From contig OZ024829.1 of the NCBI GenBank assembly GCA_964016985.1, positions 70,165,267 to 70,229,266 of the forward strand: a DNA stretch of 64,000 nt. The letters run 5' to 3'. Position 1 is the first letter of the stretch. Every line of letters starts with the position of its first letter. The notes below the pieces were generated by a model. It was not told where the DNA came from, made no database searches, and saw nothing but the letters and a program-made list of their open reading frames with translations. Below, piece after piece: positions 1 through 8,383 of the stretch. This DNA comes from Anodontia alba (taxonomy: Eukaryota > Mollusca > Bivalvia > Lucinida > Lucinidae). A program made the position numbers and the translations under genes.

Positions 1-249
1 GTTGATTAAATGATAGCTTGCGCTTCCCGCTCGTGATCTGCTCAAAATCTCAAGATATAAGTTGCTTGATAGGTGAATTGCTGTTTAAAAAACGGTCTGT
101 TACTTACCTTTACCTTTACCTTTTATCGATAACTAACAGACTAAAGCAAACAAAAACAACAACAACAAAAAAACAACAACAACAAACAAACATTTATTTA
201 CAGTTTTTTGAAATGAACGATTGCGTTGACATGTCCATAAAATGAGGAC

Positions 250-310
250 CCCTGTAGGCCCCACTTTATAAAGATAAAAGTCTATATAGAGAAAAGTGGG
301 GCTTACAGGG
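250..310. repeat. Inverted repeat (18-bp arms)
   Basis: Arms 250-267 and 293-310 pair over 18 bp with one mismatch; the right arm reads AAAGTGGGGCTTACAGGG. It sits beside a palindromic MITE-like piece at 364-388. Similar wording (GGGGTTTACAGGG) recurs near 45.0 kb beside the same hairpin motif, so both are probably parts of one repeat family. Confidence 0.7.
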
Positions 311-363
311 ATATAGATAAATTTTCTTATTTTTTATTTGAGCATGGATTTTTGTAACTCATT

Positions 364-388
364 AGAACTGCCTCAGTGAGGCGGTTCT
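364..388. repeat. Palindromic MITE-like hairpin
   Basis: AGAACTGCCTC (364-374) pairs with GAGGCGGTTCT (378-388) with one mismatch. The same hairpin, often preceded by TACTCATT, recurs at about 45.06, 45.83, 46.93, 47.14 and 47.60 kb, marking a dispersed family of small fold-back repeats. Confidence 0.7.
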
Positions 389-1452
389 AGTGGGCCCCAA
401 GGGTCTATGTTTGCCATGAATGAGAAAAATATCGCAATTTTTCATCTGAACAATGACGTTTTAACAGCCAGAACGGCTGGCCATATTTTGCATGGGCGTG
501 TTAACGTAATGCGTGTATTTCACAAGTACGTACCTACCTATATGTACGAACCATGATAGTATATGATAATAAATAAATATAATAATCAAATAGATAGAAA
601 ACTGAGTAAGAAAATATATATATACTCTTTACTGGGCATTCAGACTTCATGGAGCTAAATTATACATTATGTGGTACAACATTTTATCCTTTTCATATAA
701 TTTTCGATGTTTATTTTATTTATTAATTCACTTATTTTGCATATACAAAGAAAAACTTACTTTAATATATATATATATATTCCGATGTAAATATTATACG
801 ATCCGATTTAGCTGACCAAACGATATTTACGGTATGTACACAGACTTACATGAATAAACGCAGAAATTGGCGCATTCATGCAGAACTGTTATCTTCACCT
901 GCAAAGGTGGTTGACTAAAATTTATTTCCCGTGAAAACTATTTATCAATTTTTTATTAATCGCCAGTAGTATGCTGTGTGGTGAAATCATTTCTGAATCT
1001 CTATAAAAAAATGTGTAGCATATCACTCTACCTTTTTCTTTTCCTCTCCATGACACTCTGTTAGCTTTGTCGAGGCAACGGGGGGATAAAATGTGCATCT
1101 CGCCAGGGCGACGTCGCATTCTTGTCTGATGGTTGTAGAATGTTGTTCTCATTGGAAGATGTGACTTGAGGGGTAGGATAGGGGAAGGGAGAACTTTTTA
1201 ACTAGTGTTTTAAACTCCTTATTTCATAGTTCGATGTTACACTGTGGGTCAGCTATTTTTTCGTGGCGAGAAATTCCCGCGTCTGATTTCCGTTTTTTTT
1301 TTTTTTTTTTTTTTTAATTTTATTGTCGCGGGAGCTTCTCGCATGCGAAAAACATTAGTTAGTTTCTGGTATTGACGTGTACTTTTAAAGGAACCCAATA
1401 TGTTTGTACATGTAATTGTCGTAAACAGAAATGAACATCAATTTATAGTATT

Positions 1453-1457
1453 ATAAA
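1453..1457. repeat. Target-site duplication, left copy (ATAAA)
   Basis: ATAAA directly precedes the 5' LTR, and the same five bases directly follow the 3' LTR at 11684-11688. A 5-bp duplication fits integration by a Ty3/Gypsy-type integrase. Confidence 0.85.
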
Positions 1458-2146
1458 TGTAACAAAATAATGGCGAAACTGTATGGGCTGGGTAGTGGGT
1501 ACCCTTACCTTTGGGCCAAGGGCTCCCTTATTAGGAAAGAGTATTTTATTAAGCAAGATACGTCATTGGGCCTACACTTTCTTTCTGGTTATTGAATTGT
1601 ATCTTGGAAGCAAACACAGCTTTTGTATAAGCAGAGATTGGAAGTCTATTTCTAATCTTTTGGAAAATGAGTTTGGCAATAATAATCTACTACTAAATTA
1701 TTCATCTCCCAGATTAATACTGATATTCTTACGCATGTATAACCACCACGATTGGGGAATGTTAGGACAACAGGCCCAATCGGGGAGGAACTACTGGTGA
1801 TATCCTTGCGCACATGGAATGAGGTGCGAGGGAAGTACAATCTTGGGGAGAGCGGTTCTGATAACTGGAGAGACAAGTTGTGTTTTCGAGTCGATCCGGT
1901 TGTGATAGATAAGTAGGGAGAGCGGTGTAGACAATGACTGTGCAATGAAGCAAGAGGCATATTCATTTATAACTGTTTAATGAATTTAAGAACTAGAATA
2001 AGAACAGAATATAATATTTCACAATAAATGGCACGGTTCAACAGTAAAACCCGTTTGTTGGCTTTCTTACTCATCCAAAGTCAAGTGCTTCCCCTCTGGG
2101 TGTGGTCACACCCCACTATACGATCTTGGACTCCGGCTTTGGGACA
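1458..2146 (+). repeat. 5' LTR (689 bp)
   Basis: It begins TGTAACAAAATAATGG and ends CTTTGGGACA, so it has TG..CA ends. It matches 10995-11683 base for base as far as I can compare by eye. A polyadenylation signal AATAAA lies at 2023-2028. TGTATAAG near 1623 could be a TATA-like element, but the start of R is not visible. Short reading frames inside it appear in both LTRs only because the LTRs are copies; they are not taken as genes. Confidence 0.95.
2023..2028 (+). terminator. Polyadenylation signal in 5' LTR
   Basis: AATAAA; the copy that would act on the element's transcripts is the matching site at 11560-11565 in the 3' LTR. Confidence 0.6.
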
Positions 2147-2155
2147 AAGCTGTAC

Positions 2156-2173
2156 TGGTGCCTCCGACAGGAT
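2156..2173 (+). other. Primer binding site
   Basis: TGGTGCCTCCGACAGGAT starts nine bases after the LTR. Its complement ends in CCA after a discriminator A, then fits a tRNA 3' half: a 7-base acceptor strand (CGGAGGC) and T-stem strand (CCTGT). I do not name the tRNA. The nine-base gap is wider than usual for LTR elements. Confidence 0.7.
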
Positions 2174-2548
2174 AATTAAGGATAATTAAAGATAATTATC
2201 CTTACCTTACGACCTTGGTGTTGTCGCCGACTGACTAGTTAAATATATTTGGGGTTATGTTTGAAAAAACTCAAAGGATAAAAACTCAAAGGACTATAAG
2301 CATTCCACTGGTGGATCTGAAGTTATTTAGCTTAAATGAAGATACATAAATTGTGAGCAGGGACTATTAAACGTTATTTGTGAAATTACCGAATTGGCAT
2401 AGACTTATACTCTCTTGGGACCAACCTACCGTACGTCAGGGCTACGAATCATTTGGTGGTGGAACTTGGACATACCATACAACTGGGACAGATTGGGACA
2501 CCGTGTGTTGGTGACTGTCACGTGGTGCTGTGGAACAATTTGGGTCTG

Positions 2549-2554
2549 GTGAGT
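2549..2554 (+). promoter_or_regulatory. Predicted 5' splice site for env mRNA
   Basis: CTG|GTGAGTACT is a near-perfect donor consensus, 30 bases before the gag start codon. Paired with the acceptor at 8377-8378 it would remove gag and pol and place env first on a subgenomic RNA, as in gypsy-type errantiviruses and retroviruses. Confidence 0.65.
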
Positions 2555-2578
2555 ACTGTTTCTCTTTAGGTAGACACG

Positions 2579-3532
2579 ATGGCTGAAGCTGCCGAGCAGT
2601 TAGGTCAGTTTTTCCATGCTATAACTGTCCAGCTTGCGTCTTTAACCTCAGCAGTGCATAGTCAGGGGGTTGCTAATATAGTGCCAACTTTTTCGGGAAA
2701 CCCTGCGCACTATAAAAACTGGATCAAGGCGATCCAGCGATATGAAATACTTACGGGGGTGGATGATAATAAGCTAAAAGGAATAACCTTACAAACTGCT
2801 CAGGGCCCCGTGGCTGACTTTATTGCCCGATGGATGAATGACCATCCCACTCAAACGTGGGCTACCCTTAAAGCCGAATTACAGTCGCGCTTTGGCGAAA
2901 TTACAGATAGGAGCATAGCTTTTAGCTTATTGCGGCGTGTGCGACAAGAGCGTGGCGAAAGTGTTCAAATATATGCGGAGAGGCTCTTGGCTATTGCTGA
3001 AGATGCATTTCAGGGCCAAGATCAGGCGGATCTGGTCGCCATTGAACGCCAGTTGGTGGGCTTCTTTATCGACGGACTCGCGTTCGATTACCTTAAAATG
3101 AAGGTAATGAGAGAAAATCCCGACCGCTTGCAGGCGGCGGTTCATATTGCCATGACGGAGCAAAACCTGCGCCGTAAGTTCAATCTACGCACCGGACGTG
3201 AGGATCGGGCCGAACCCATGGAGGTCGATCAAGCTCGACCCCCGAGATGCCAACTCTGTCGTAAATTAGGGCACGAGGCACGCGCGTGTAGAACCAACCC
3301 GCGTGAGCGCGTCGAGGCTGTTACTCTGGCTCGTGGGATTACTCAGAACTCTGCACGTCAGGGTAGGGGGCGTGGCACATGGCAAACTAACACTCTGTGC
3401 TGGCATTGTTCAAGTCCAGGTCATATTAGGGCTAGATGTGAAAAGTATAAAGAAATGTTAAGGAAACGAGGAACACAGGAAGCTCCCGCTCGCCTCACGA
3501 ACCCTCCGGGAAACATTCAACCCCTCCTTTAA
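2579..3532 (+). CDS. gag: Gag polyprotein (capsid and nucleocapsid)
   Basis: 317 residues. Gag forms the particle shell and packages the RNA. Residues about 35-180 look like a Ty3/Gypsy retrotransposon-gag (capsid) domain, with the typical FSG..H..W start at 38-48 and a long helical stretch. Two zinc knuckles of form CX2CX4HX4C follow, at C224-C237 (CQLCRKLGHEARAC) and C274-C287 (CWHCSSPGHIRARC), with an RG-rich basic patch at about 261-268 between them. The start codon has G at +4 (ACGATGG) and lies 30 bases after the splice donor. The frame overlaps pol, which is in the -1 frame, and a GGGAAAC slippery heptamer lies 16 bases before the stop. No stop or frameshift interrupts it. Confidence 0.93.
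   Translation: MAEAAEQLGQFFHAITVQLASLTSAVHSQGVANIVPTFSGNPAHYKNWIKAIQRYEILTGVDDNKLKGITLQTAQGPVADFIARWMNDHPTQTWATLKAELQSRFGEITDRSIAFSLLRRVRQERGESVQIYAERLLAIAEDAFQGQDQADLVAIERQLVGFFIDGLAFDYLKMKVMRENPDRLQAAVHIAMTEQNLRRKFNLRTGREDRAEPMEVDQARPPRCQLCRKLGHEARACRTNPRERVEAVTLARGITQNSARQGRGRGTWQTNTLCWHCSSPGHIRARCEKYKEMLRKRGTQEAPARLTNPPGNIQPLL
3508..3514 (+). promoter_or_regulatory. Predicted -1 ribosomal frameshift site (GGGAAAC)
   Basis: In the gag frame the heptamer is read G-GGA-AAC, a canonical X-XXY-YYZ slippery sequence. Slipping back one base enters the pol frame, which is open from 3451. It is the only good heptamer I see in the 82-base overlap. A downstream pseudoknot was not demonstrated. Confidence 0.7.
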
Positions 3533-6500
3533 ATTTTGGGACAGGTATAAAGGGGGGCTCGAAGGATAAGTTTGAAACATTTACAATAAACTCAACTAAA
3601 GGGAATGCTAGCAGTATTTTACTTAAAATTAATGGACAAAAATACAGAAGTTTGGTGGATACTGGCGCTGAAAGGTCTCTTCTTAGTAGACGGGTCTACA
3701 ATGCTATGACTAGACCTCCCCCATTGCGTAGGTCTGATATTAACTTGGAATCTGTTACAGGAAATCAAGTGAAAATTGATGGGTCGATTGACTTAGAATT
3801 TGTTGTGGCTAGTCTTAGGCTGCACCATGTATTTTATGTTGTTCCTAATTTGGGCAGAAATGCAATAGTAGGGCGTGATTTTCTGCGGCATTTTAACTGC
3901 AGAATATATTACGATCTAGACAAACTACGCATAAATGGCCGATATGTAGATTTGGTGGAAGATGCGTATTTGCAAACCCTCATTAGGCTTAAAAGGTCTA
4001 TAAAATTGAAACCACAGTCTGCACTTTTCTGCTTTGGCAAATTACCTAAAATATTTTCTAGCGCAGGCTGCTCTCACCTACAGATAGCCGGTATCGATCA
4101 ATGCTTTGCCTCAAAATTTCCTGGTATTATGTTGGCCAATACAATAACAGAGGCGGTCAAGATGAACAAGCTGCCTTTGCTATTGATCAATGGAACTAAT
4201 CAAGAGATTTCTTTAAGACGTGGAAGCGTTGTTGGAAGGGCGGATCCAGTGGTTGAAAATATGGTGTCTGGCTTGACAGAGCGTATAGCCAGTGTTGAAC
4301 AAGTGAAAACAGAAGACTTGCTGTCCGAATTCGACTCGCCGTCGGAATATAAGCCTTTGGTGGCTGATTTGTTAAACAAAAATAAAGATTTATTTGCGGC
4401 AAAGGACAGTGACTTAACTTTTACTGATACCGTTAAATTTCGGATTGACACTGGAGATGCCCCACCAATAAGACTTCGTCCTTACAGAATTCCTTTGAAA
4501 AATCAACCCATAGTGAATAAAGCTGTAGATGAAATGCTAGAGGCGGGAATAATAAGGAAATCCCATTCTCAGTATTCCTTCCCTGTGGTAATAGTCGATA
4601 AAAAAGATGGAAGCAAAAGGTTTTGTATAGACTTCAGGGCCCTTAACAAAGTTACAAAACCCATTTCTTGGCCTTTACCTTTGATAGATGATGTGCTCAG
4701 TTTATTGAAAGGTTCAAAATACTTCACAAGTCTAGACATGAAGTCTGGGTATTGGCAAATCCTAATGGAGGAAAAGGATCGTGAAAAAACGGCATTCTCA
4801 GTGCCTGGTCGGGGTCTTTTCGAGTGTAATTGTTTACCGTTTGGCTTGTTAAATGCACCATCCGTGTTCCAAAGTCTCATGGCTATTGTTCTAGAAGGCC
4901 TGAATTCCTTTTGTCAAGCTTACTTAGATGACATTTTGATCTTCTCTGCTACGATTGAAGATCATCTCTCTCATATAAACCAAGTGTTTGACAGATTAAG
5001 ACAGCATAAGTTAAAATTAAAGCTTAAAAAGTGTTCTTTCTTTAAGCAGCAAACAAGATACCTTGGATTTGTCATCTCAGCTGATGGCATTCGTCCTGAC
5101 CCAGAAAAGGTCAAAGTCATGAAAAATTTACCACCTCCTACCACTGTAAGGGAAGTCCGAGGAGCTATAGGTATGCTGAGTTATTACAGAAGGTATATAC
5201 CAAATTTTGCTGAAATTGCTGCTCCAATCATAGATTTGACAAAAAGGCATGCTAAATTTGTTTGGACACCAAAGTGTGATAGAGCATTTAACTTTTTGAA
5301 GGAAAGTTTGACCATCATTCCATTGCTATCCTACCCGGATGTAAATAAGGGGTATGTTTTGTATGTTGACTCATCCAACACTTGCATAGGAGCGTGTTTA
5401 GCACAGCCGGATGATGAAAATGAAACCAGTGAAGCCCAGGTGAACCCATATTTTAAAAATGAAAAGCCAATTTACTTTCTGTCACATAGGCTAAGTAACT
5501 CACAGTGCAAATGGCCAATTATTGAGAAAGAATGCTATGCTATTTTCTACAGTTTAAACAAGCTGAATTTTTACTTAACAGGGGCCTCATTTGTGATTAG
5601 GACAGATTGTAAGCCCCTAAAATATTTGTTAGAGGCTGACATAAAGAACCGTCGTGTGGCCTTGTGGTCCCTGAGTATAGCTTCATACTCATGTAAAATC
5701 GAGTATCTGCCTGGGAAATGCAACACAGTTGCCGACCTTTTGTCAAGGGTACCTAAGGACCCTTATGCTCCGACTGAGGGTGATTCTTCTGCAGGAGAAT
5801 CGTTGCCAGAAATTAATGACAAGACCTATGAAATAGGGGTTTTGAATTCCAACAAGATCCCACTTAAGGAACGACAGCAATGTACATCTTCAGAGACTGA
5901 ACTTTTAGATCAGCCCCGTCCTGGGATACAGACCCTTAATATGCAAGATGAACAAGCAAAGGATCCAGAAATTCAGGAGGTTTTACGTCAATTGCAATCT
6001 GGGCATGCAAGCAAAACATTTTTAGGCAAATACATTGTCATTGAGGGTGTCCTGTATTTTATCTCTGAGTCAGATATAAGTCCACGTCTACGACTGTTTG
6101 TTCCTGAACATCTTAGGGAACATGTGCTTGAGACATACCATACCAAAAATGGACACGTTGGCATTGATAAATCATGGCAAACAGCAAAAATTAAGTATTA
6201 CTGGCCAAATATGTGCAAACAATTTTATTCCCACATAGCTCAGTGCATTCCATGCAATGAACGTAGTACAAAGTGTCAAAAGCGGCCTTTAGAAACAACA
6301 GAAATTCCCCCTTACCCTTTCTGTAAATTAGCATTGGATGTAAGTGGACCTTTTGACCTTAGCTGGTCGAAAAATCAATATCTGGTGTCTTTCATATGCC
6401 TGTACAGTGGCTACCCTGAATCTTTTGCCACACCTGACCATAAGGCGGATACGATTTGTCATCTTTTAATCGATGAGGTAATTGCGAGACATGGTTGCCC

Positions 6501-7755
6501 GGAACAGCTAATTACAGACAATGCGCCTGAACTAGTAGGGGAAACTTTTGAGGAGACCCTTAAGGCCCTTAATATTGAGCATATAAGGACTACACCGTAC
6601 TGCCCTACCAGTAATGGGATGATTGAGCATTTTAACGGGACTATAAAAAATATCATTGCAAAGTATGCGCGTGACAATCCACAAAGCTGGGATTTGTACG
6701 TTCCGCAAAGTCTTGCAGCAGCTAGGTTCTCTGTGAATCACAGCACAGGCTATTCACCACATTACCTGGTGTACCTGACTGATCCCATATTACCGCTCGA
6801 TAACATATTAATGCCAAGGAGTAAGTACATGGGTGAGCAATCGCATATGCAGATGCTTGAGAGACAACATCAAGTTTTCCTTTCAGTCCATCGAAATCTA
6901 AAAAAGGCAAGAGCTCGTCAGAAAAAGTACGCTGACCAAGGGGCAAAAGACGTGTCGTTTGCCGTGGGCCAGGCAGTGTACTACAAAAATCCTATTAAGG
7001 GAAAGAAAATGGGTAAACGCTGGTTCCCATATTACCGTATCACCGCTAAGTTAGGAAATAGGACTTATTTAATTAGGAACCAGTTAAATGGGCAACTCAA
7101 ACAAGCCCATAGTAAGCAGCTGCAAAAAGCCAATTTGAAATGGAGCGTCCCTAAAACAGGACCCACAGGCAGGCCGGTCCGGAAAAGCACCCTTGCGAAA
7201 CGACCTGATGACAGTGCAGACCTGTCCAGCTCAGAATCAAATGCGTCAAGCAGTGGAAGCGCCTCCCCTCATGAAAGTGAATCTGAAAATGACCCGAGGT
7301 CAAATAAAAAGGGTAATCCCCCTCGTTGGCTTGTTAAGAGAAAGCAAAATATAGCTAGCAGCTCCTCTGAAACAATCCCCCCTATGGAAATGAAGAAACG
7401 CTTACAATTTCCTCCAGCACCTATGAAAAACAGAGTAGTCCCCAGGGGTAAGGCTAGTCAGACAGACCAAGGTACGTCAAAAGGGTCAAATCGACCTAAT
7501 TCTGCACATTCTTCCCATATGATCACTGACAGTGACAGCGACAGTGACACTATTGATTATGAGTATAATTTACCACCACCACTTGAGCCTGACCTTGCAA
7601 GTATGGGGTCACCCTCAGGGTTAGAGGGGCAGGGAAATGACAGTGCATTTCACATGGAATCTATTTCTCAAGTAAACCCGTTAGTTGAGTTAAGGTCCTC
7701 TAACAAGAATAAGAAAGTAAAACACTTGTTGGAAGCAATCAGCTCGATTTTGTAA
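3511..7755 (+). CDS. pol: Pol polyprotein: protease, reverse transcriptase, RNase H, integrase
   Basis: Entered by -1 frameshift at 3508-3514; there is no ATG before the protease, whose VDTGAE active site lies at 3655-3672. Counting residues from codon 3652: protease DTG 3-5 and a GRDFL flap-end motif near 75-80; reverse transcriptase with catalytic D362 (LDMKSGYW) and YLDD 424-427; RNase H starting at YVD 571-573; integrase zinc finger H830-X4-H835-X29-C865-X2-C868; integrase core D896, D956, E992 (35 residues between the last two); and a GPY/F-like module around W1124. All catalytic residues are present and there is no internal stop. A Ser- and charge-rich tail of about 200 residues (1165-1367) follows the integrase and has no recognised domain. 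The product replicates the RNA into DNA and integrates it. Confidence 0.95.
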   Translation, partial: KHSTPPLNFGTGIKGGSKDKFETFTINSTKGNASSILLKINGQKYRSLVDTGAERSLLSRRVYNAMTRPPPLRRSDINLESVTGNQVKIDGSIDLEFVVASLRLHHVFYVVPNLGRNAIVGRDFLRHFNCRIYYDLDKLRINGRYVDLVEDAYLQTLIRLKRSIKLKPQSALFCFGKLPKIFSSAGCSHLQIAGIDQCFASKFPGIMLANTITEAVKMNKLPLLLINGTNQEISLRRGSVVGRADPVVENMVSGLTERIASVEQVKTEDLLSEFDSPSEYKPLVADLLNKNKDLFAAKDSDLTFTDTVKFRIDTGDAPPIRLRPYRIPLKNQPIVNKAVDEMLEAGIIRKSHSQYSFPVVIVDKKDGSKRFCIDFRALNKVTKPISWPLPLIDDVLSLLKGSKYFTSLDMKSGYWQILMEEKDREKTAFSVPGRGLFECNCLPFGLLNAPSVFQSLMAIVLEGLNSFCQAYLDDILIFSATIEDHLSHINQVFDRLRQHKLKLKLKKCSFFKQQTRYLGFVISADGIRPDPEKVKVMKNLPPPTTVREVRGAIGMLSYYRRYIPNFAEIAAPIIDLTKRHAKFVWTPKCDRAFNFLKESLTIIPLLSYPDVNKGYVLYVDSSNTCIGACLAQPDDENETSEAQVNPYFKNEKPIYFLSHRLSNSQCKWPIIEKECYAIFYSLNKLNFYLTGASFVIRTDCKPLKYLLEADIKNRRVALWSLSIASYSCKIEYLPGKCNTVADLLSRVPKDPYAPTEGDSSAGESLPEINDKTYEIGVLNSNKIPLKERQQCTSSETELLDQPRPGIQTLNMQDEQAKDPEIQEVLRQLQSGHASKTFLGKYIVIEGVLYFISESDISPRLRLFVPEHLREHVLETYHTKNGHVGIDKSWQTAKIKYYWPNMCKQFYSHIAQCIPCNERSTKCQKRPLETTEIPPYPFCKLALDVSGPFDLSWSKNQYLVSFICLYSGYPESFATPDHKADTICHLLIDEVIARHGCPEQLITDNAPELVGETFEETLKALNIEHIRTTPYCPTSNGMIEHFNGTIKNIIAKYARDNPQSWDLYVPQSLAAARFSVNHSTGYSPHYLVYLTDPILPLDNILMPRSKYMGEQSHMQMLERQHQVFLSVHRNLKKARARQKKYADQGAKDVSFAVGQAVYYKNPIKGKKMGKRWFPYYRITAKLGNRTYLIRNQLNGQLKQAHSKQLQKANLKWSVPKTGPTGRPVRKSTLAKRPDDSADLSSSESNASSSGSASPHESESENDPRSNKKGNPPRWLVKRKQNIASSSSETIPPMEMKKRLQFPPAPMKNRVVPRGKASQTDQGTSKGSNRPNSAHSSHMITDSDSDSDTIDYEYNLPPPLEPDLASMGSPSGLEGQGNDSAFHMESISQVNPLVELRSSNKNKKVKHLLEAISSIL

Positions 7756-8376
7756 ATGTTAATGTCCCAAGTATACAACAAAGGCAGTGTCTTTCTGGAA
7801 AGTCGTTCCATGGTTATGAATGGACAAGAGTACAGTTGTAAGCTCATTCATAAAATGAATTAATTTGTCCGCGTTTGGGGTGGACACAGCTAGTAAAATA
7901 AATGGGCAAGTAAAAATCAGTATAAAATCCAAAAATTTGAGAAATGCTTTAGGATTAGGAGTTATTTAATTTAAATTTTCCTAATTTTATGTTTTTATCT
8001 TTCCCTTTATTTAAGTTTTTATAGTTTTTCTGCTTAATTATAGGAGTTTTTAATGAATAAGTATAACAACATCCTGCTACTTCCCGGCTGCGTAAATAAT
8101 GCATAGCTACCGGACTACTTTCTTCTGAGAGAGGAAAATGCAAATTTTGCGATAAAAGTCCTGCCTTTGTTGGAACCACAAGATTAGCAATCAGTGCTAA
8201 AGGATAAAGATAAATGTCCTATGTTCCGTGGAGTAATTTCCTTGTAATTAAATTGGCGTATAGTTAGCGCCATTTGATGTTTCCATTGTAATGTAGTAAA
8301 TAGTTGACCGTGCCTAGGCTTAGATGAAATCTCTTTATGAATTATCCTAGAAATAACAATCATATTCTTATCTTTC
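7756..8376 (+). other. Pol-env intergenic region
   Basis: About 620 bases with no convincing gene on either strand. Opposite-strand frames at 7955-8390 resemble nothing known. It ends in a pyrimidine-rich run and the splice acceptor. It would be intronic in the predicted env mRNA. Confidence 0.6.
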
Positions 8377-8378
8377 AG
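8377..8378 (+). promoter_or_regulatory. Predicted 3' splice site for env mRNA
   Basis: CTTATCTTTCAG|AG is a pyrimidine-rich acceptor ending five bases before the env ATG. Used with the donor at 2549, env would be the first frame on the spliced message. Confidence 0.65.
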
Positions 8379-8383
8379 AGAAA

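Larger units (their letters stand above)
1..1452. other. Left flank without recognisable gene
   Basis: No reading frame here resembles a known protein and all are short. The stretch holds two hairpin repeats (entered separately), short (TA)n runs near 767-780, and a T-rich homopolymer near 1291-1313. It ends at the target site of the retrovirus-like element. Confidence 0.6.
2147..2578 (+). other. Leader between 5' LTR and gag
   Basis: Untranslated leader of about 430 bases containing the primer binding site, GATAATTA-type short repeats near 2170-2200, a short duplicated AAAACTCAAAGGA near 2265-2295, and the splice donor at 2549. The packaging signal would be expected here but cannot be identified by eye. 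Confidence 0.7.

Noticed and set aside
1483..1966. Open frames of 63-105 codons on both strands of the LTRs
   Set aside because: They recur identically in both LTRs only because the LTRs are identical copies; no similarity to known proteins.
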